This document shows, in pieces, positions 62,161 to 64,000 of a stretch of DNA of 64,000 bases (the stretch's first letter is position 1; every line of letters begins with the position of its first letter). The stretch is from Pseudomonadota bacterium (lineage in GTDB: Bacteria; Pseudomonadota; Alphaproteobacteria; Rhizobiales; Rhizobiaceae), in NCBI GenBank assembly GCA_023451735.1, contig JAEXYH010000038.1:1-64000 (forward strand), read 5' to 3'. The position numbers and the translations under genes are program-made. A model generated the notes under the pieces. It was not told the origin of the DNA and searched no databases. It worked only from the letters and a program-made list of their open reading frames with translations.

Positions 62161-62206
62161 TTGACAATCTTTCTTCACGAGCGCACATTCAACCACATGG
62201 TTGAAT
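62161..62206 (+). promoter_or_regulatory. arsR promoter and palindromic operator over the start codon
   Basis: TTGACA (62161-62166) and CACATT (62184-62189) are 17 bases apart. ATTCAACCA-CA-TGGTTGAAT, a perfect 9+9 palindrome at 62187-62206, overlaps the -10 box and the ATG at 62197. AACCA/GGTT half-sites recur just upstream (AAACCAATCGGTTGA). The layout fits autorepression and a leaderless transcript. Confidence 0.6.
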
Positions 62207-62589
62207 TAAGAACAGATCAGATCGATAGCGTCTTCCACGCGCTGAGCGACGCAACCCGTCGTCACATGCTTGCGGAACTGACATCGGGTGAACGCACGGT
62301 GGGACAGCTTGCCGAGCCCCATGCCATGTCGCTGGCCGCCGCATCCAAGCATATCAAGGTACTGGAAAGCGCCGGCCTCGTGCGGCGCGAGATCCAGGGC
62401 CGTACGCATCTCTGCCACCTCGATCCCGGCCCGCTCGCCACCGCCCACGAATGGCTGACCTTCTACGAACGCTTCTGGACCGGCCGTCTGGATGCTTTGG
62501 ACCGGCTGCTGAGGGAGGAGGATGCCCGCACGGCCGCTTCCGATCAGAAAAACAAATTTCCCCCATCGAAACCTGGAAATAACACTTGA
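62197..62589 (+). CDS. ArsR family transcriptional regulator
   Basis: A 130-residue winged-helix repressor: FHALSDATRRHMLAELTSGE, then the recognition helix MSLAAASKHIKVLESAGLVR and wing QGRTHLCHLDP. It belongs to the ArsR subgroup that is paired with SRPBCC proteins rather than the metal-sensing group; no metal cysteines. ATG 62197 has no ribosome site, in line with a leaderless mRNA. An SRPBCC gene follows after 21 bases. Confidence 0.92.
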   Translation: MVELRTDQIDSVFHALSDATRRHMLAELTSGERTVGQLAEPHAMSLAAASKHIKVLESAGLVRREIQGRTHLCHLDPGPLATAHEWLTFYERFWTGRLDALDRLLREEDARTAASDQKNKFPPSKPGNNT

Positions 62590-62610
62590 ATCAAAACTGG
62601 GAGAAGACCG

Positions 62611-63144
62611 ATGAACAGCATGAATTTATTGGAGAAATACGGGACCGTTACCGCCCCGTCCGAGATCACTATCCAGCGAAAGCTGCCCGGCCCGATCGAG
62701 CGCATCTGGGACTATCTGACGGATAGCGACCTGCGCCGCCAATGGCTGGCCTCCGGCATCATGCCGGAGACGCCCGGCGGCACGTTCGAACTCATCTGGC
62801 GCAACGATGAACTGACCGAAGGCGCAGAAGCCCGCCCTGAAGGTTTTCCCGAAGAACAGCGGATGACAAGTGAAATCACCCTCTTTGAGGCCCCGCACCG
62901 TCTGGCCTTCACCTGGCCGCCACGCGGCGAGGTATCGATCGAGCTGAAGACGATTGGAAACGACGTCCTCCTGACCCTCGTCCACAAGCGCATTTCCGAT
63001 CGCAAGAACATGACCATGGTCGGCGCCGGTTGGCACATGCATCTCGATATCCTGGCCGCCAAGGCAAGTGGTCGCAAACCCGAACACTTCTGGCAGGGCT
63101 GGCTGCGGCTGCGCGACGAATACGAGCGGCTTATCCCTGAATGA
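62611..63144 (+). CDS. SRPBCC (AHSA1-like) domain protein
   Basis: A 177-residue protein of the START/Bet v1-like AHSA1 family: IQRKLPGPIERIWDYLTDSD, FELIWRNDEL, then HRLAFTWPPRGEVSIEL and the C-terminal GAGWHMHLDILAAKA. Such proteins bind hydrophobic ligands in a central cavity. GGGAG before ATG 62611 is a good ribosome site. It is co-transcribed with the ArsR gene, a common pair with unknown ligand, and ends at a strong terminator. Confidence 0.92.
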   Translation: MNSMNLLEKYGTVTAPSEITIQRKLPGPIERIWDYLTDSDLRRQWLASGIMPETPGGTFELIWRNDELTEGAEARPEGFPEEQRMTSEITLFEAPHRLAFTWPPRGEVSIELKTIGNDVLLTLVHKRISDRKNMTMVGAGWHMHLDILAAKASGRKPEHFWQGWLRLRDEYERLIPE

Positions 63145-63169
63145 CACGACTGAAATTCGAAAACATCGC

Positions 63170-63200
63170 GCCCCGCGGCTCCGCTGCGGGGCTTTTCTTT
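63170..63200 (+). terminator. Rho-independent terminator
   Basis: GCCCCGC and GCGGGGC form the stem (with further pairing inside), followed by TTTTCTTT, 25 bases past the SRPBCC stop. Confidence 0.88.
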
Positions 63201-63296
63201 ACCCCGAAAAGCCATGGGGTCTTGAAGATGTCATCTCTGTCAGGCAATAGGCCCCTTCAAGTTTTAGAATAACCGTAAGAAGGCCACCCGACAAAA

Positions 63297-64000
63297 ATGC
63301 TGCAAACACCCTACTACCTCATCGACAAGTCAAAACTGCTCCAGAACATGGAACGGATTGCCGCTGTGCGTGAGAAGTCGGGCGCCAAGGCATTGCTGGC
63401 GCTGAAATGTTTCGCCACATGGTCGGTCTTCGATTTCATGCGCGACTATATGGACGGCACGACCTCCTCGTCGCTGAATGAAGTCCGTCTCGGCCACGAG
63501 CGTTTCGGCAAGGAAACCCACGCCTATTCCGTCGCCTATGCCGATTACGAAATCGATGAGGTCGTCTCCCACGCCGACAAGATCATCTTCAACTCGATCG
63601 GCCAGTTGCAGCGTTTTGAAAGCCAGTCTTCCGGCATCACCCGCGGCCTGCGCCTGAACCCCGGCGTTTCGTCGTCGTCCTTCGATCTGGCTGACCCGGC
63701 CCGCCCCTTCTCGCGTCTCGGCGAATGGGATCTCGCCAAGGTCGAACCGGTCATGGACATGATCACCGGCTTCATGATCCACAACAACTGCGAGAACAAG
63801 GATTTTGCCCTGTTCGACCGCATGCTCGGCGATATCGAGCAAAAGTTTGCACCGCTTTTGAAAAAAGCCGAGTGGGTCTCGCTCGGTGGCGGCATCCATT
63901 TCACCGGCGACGATTACCCGGTCGACCAGTTTGCCGAACGCTTGAAGCGCTTCTCCGGCGAATATGGCGTCCAGGTCTATCTCGAGCCGGGCGAAGCCTC
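63297..64000 (+). CDS. nspC: Carboxynorspermidine decarboxylase, N-terminal part
   Basis: The first 234 codons of a PLP-dependent fold-III decarboxylase; the gene continues beyond the right edge. The N-terminus MLQTPYYLIDKSKLLQN, the PLP lysine in LALKCFATWSVFD, FNSIGQLQRF, LRLNPGVSSS and SLGGGIHFTGDDYP match NspC, which makes norspermidine or spermidine from the carboxy precursor. In Rhizobiaceae this carboxyspermidine route supplies the polyamine sym-homospermidine/spermidine pool. ATG 63297 lies after a weak ribosome site (AGAAGG). Confidence 0.93.
   Translation, partial: MLQTPYYLIDKSKLLQNMERIAAVREKSGAKALLALKCFATWSVFDFMRDYMDGTTSSSLNEVRLGHERFGKETHAYSVAYADYEIDEVVSHADKIIFNSIGQLQRFESQSSGITRGLRLNPGVSSSSFDLADPARPFSRLGEWDLAKVEPVMDMITGFMIHNNCENKDFALFDRMLGDIEQKFAPLLKKAEWVSLGGGIHFTGDDYPVDQFAERLKRFSGEYGVQVYLEPGEA

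Overview
The window is a gene-dense, high-GC stretch of alphaproteobacterial chromosome, most likely from the Rhizobiaceae (Rhizobium, Agrobacterium, Sinorhizobium or a close relative). The pointers are a fused TrpE(G) preceded by a WWW trp leader peptide, a NolR-like regulator, a DUF47-pit phosphate operon with a Pho box, choXWV, a RirA-type iron operator, an RTX-tailed GH16 glycanase of the ExsH kind and a carboxynorspermidine decarboxylase. I see no rRNA or tRNA gene, insertion sequence, prophage, CRISPR array or replication origin.

Layout. 1-730: end of a Nudix CoA pyrophosphatase and a DUF1285 gene. 923-8680: MoxR/DUF58/DUF4159/VWA-like operon ending in two tandem acetyltransferases. 8684-16875: LysR, Tat-exported metallo-hydrolase, MFS carrier, GNAT, glutathionyl-hydroquinone reductase, Nudix, metallophosphoesterase, ECF sigma/anti-sigma pair. 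16955-20228: leuA with a structured leucine leader, then benE. 20356-24679: GH16 glycanase, methyltransferase with its HxlR-type regulator, ClpP. 24846-29937: HupE, DUF2076, CDF-queF, MarR-GNAT, GNAT. 29939-32304: trpE(G) and its attenuator. 32457-38327: extensin-like protein, a frameshifted small gene, fhs, iron-regulated TonB receptor. 38471-44297: YqhA, two-receiver diguanylate cyclase, LuxR solo, PAS protein, DUF2333 and an unknown partner. 44433-50912: pseudoazurin, tdk, pit operon, Nudix, ATPase, proline-racemase family, YciI, L,D-transpeptidase. 51167-57457: choXWV, HugZ, NolR-like, branched-chain amino-acid binding protein, DCC protein. 57529-64000: Lrp and a divergent PLP enzyme, adenine deaminase, an alpha/beta hydrolase next to ArsR-SRPBCC, start of nspC.

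Most genes are ordinary core or accessory metabolism. The interest lies in regulation. Two amino-acid biosynthetic genes (leuA, trpE(G)) have leader peptides loaded with their own amino acid, and both promoters are placed so that transcription would start at or near the leader AUG. The leuA leader ends in a compact three-way-junction fold without a U-tract terminator. Well-formed candidate operators were also found for RirA, PhoB, FNR/NnrR, NolR, an ArsR protein, an HxlR-type protein and a MarR protein. I did not find a clearly novel multi-gene system; the MoxR cluster, the LuxR-PAS pair and the DUF2333 pair are the least understood gene groups.
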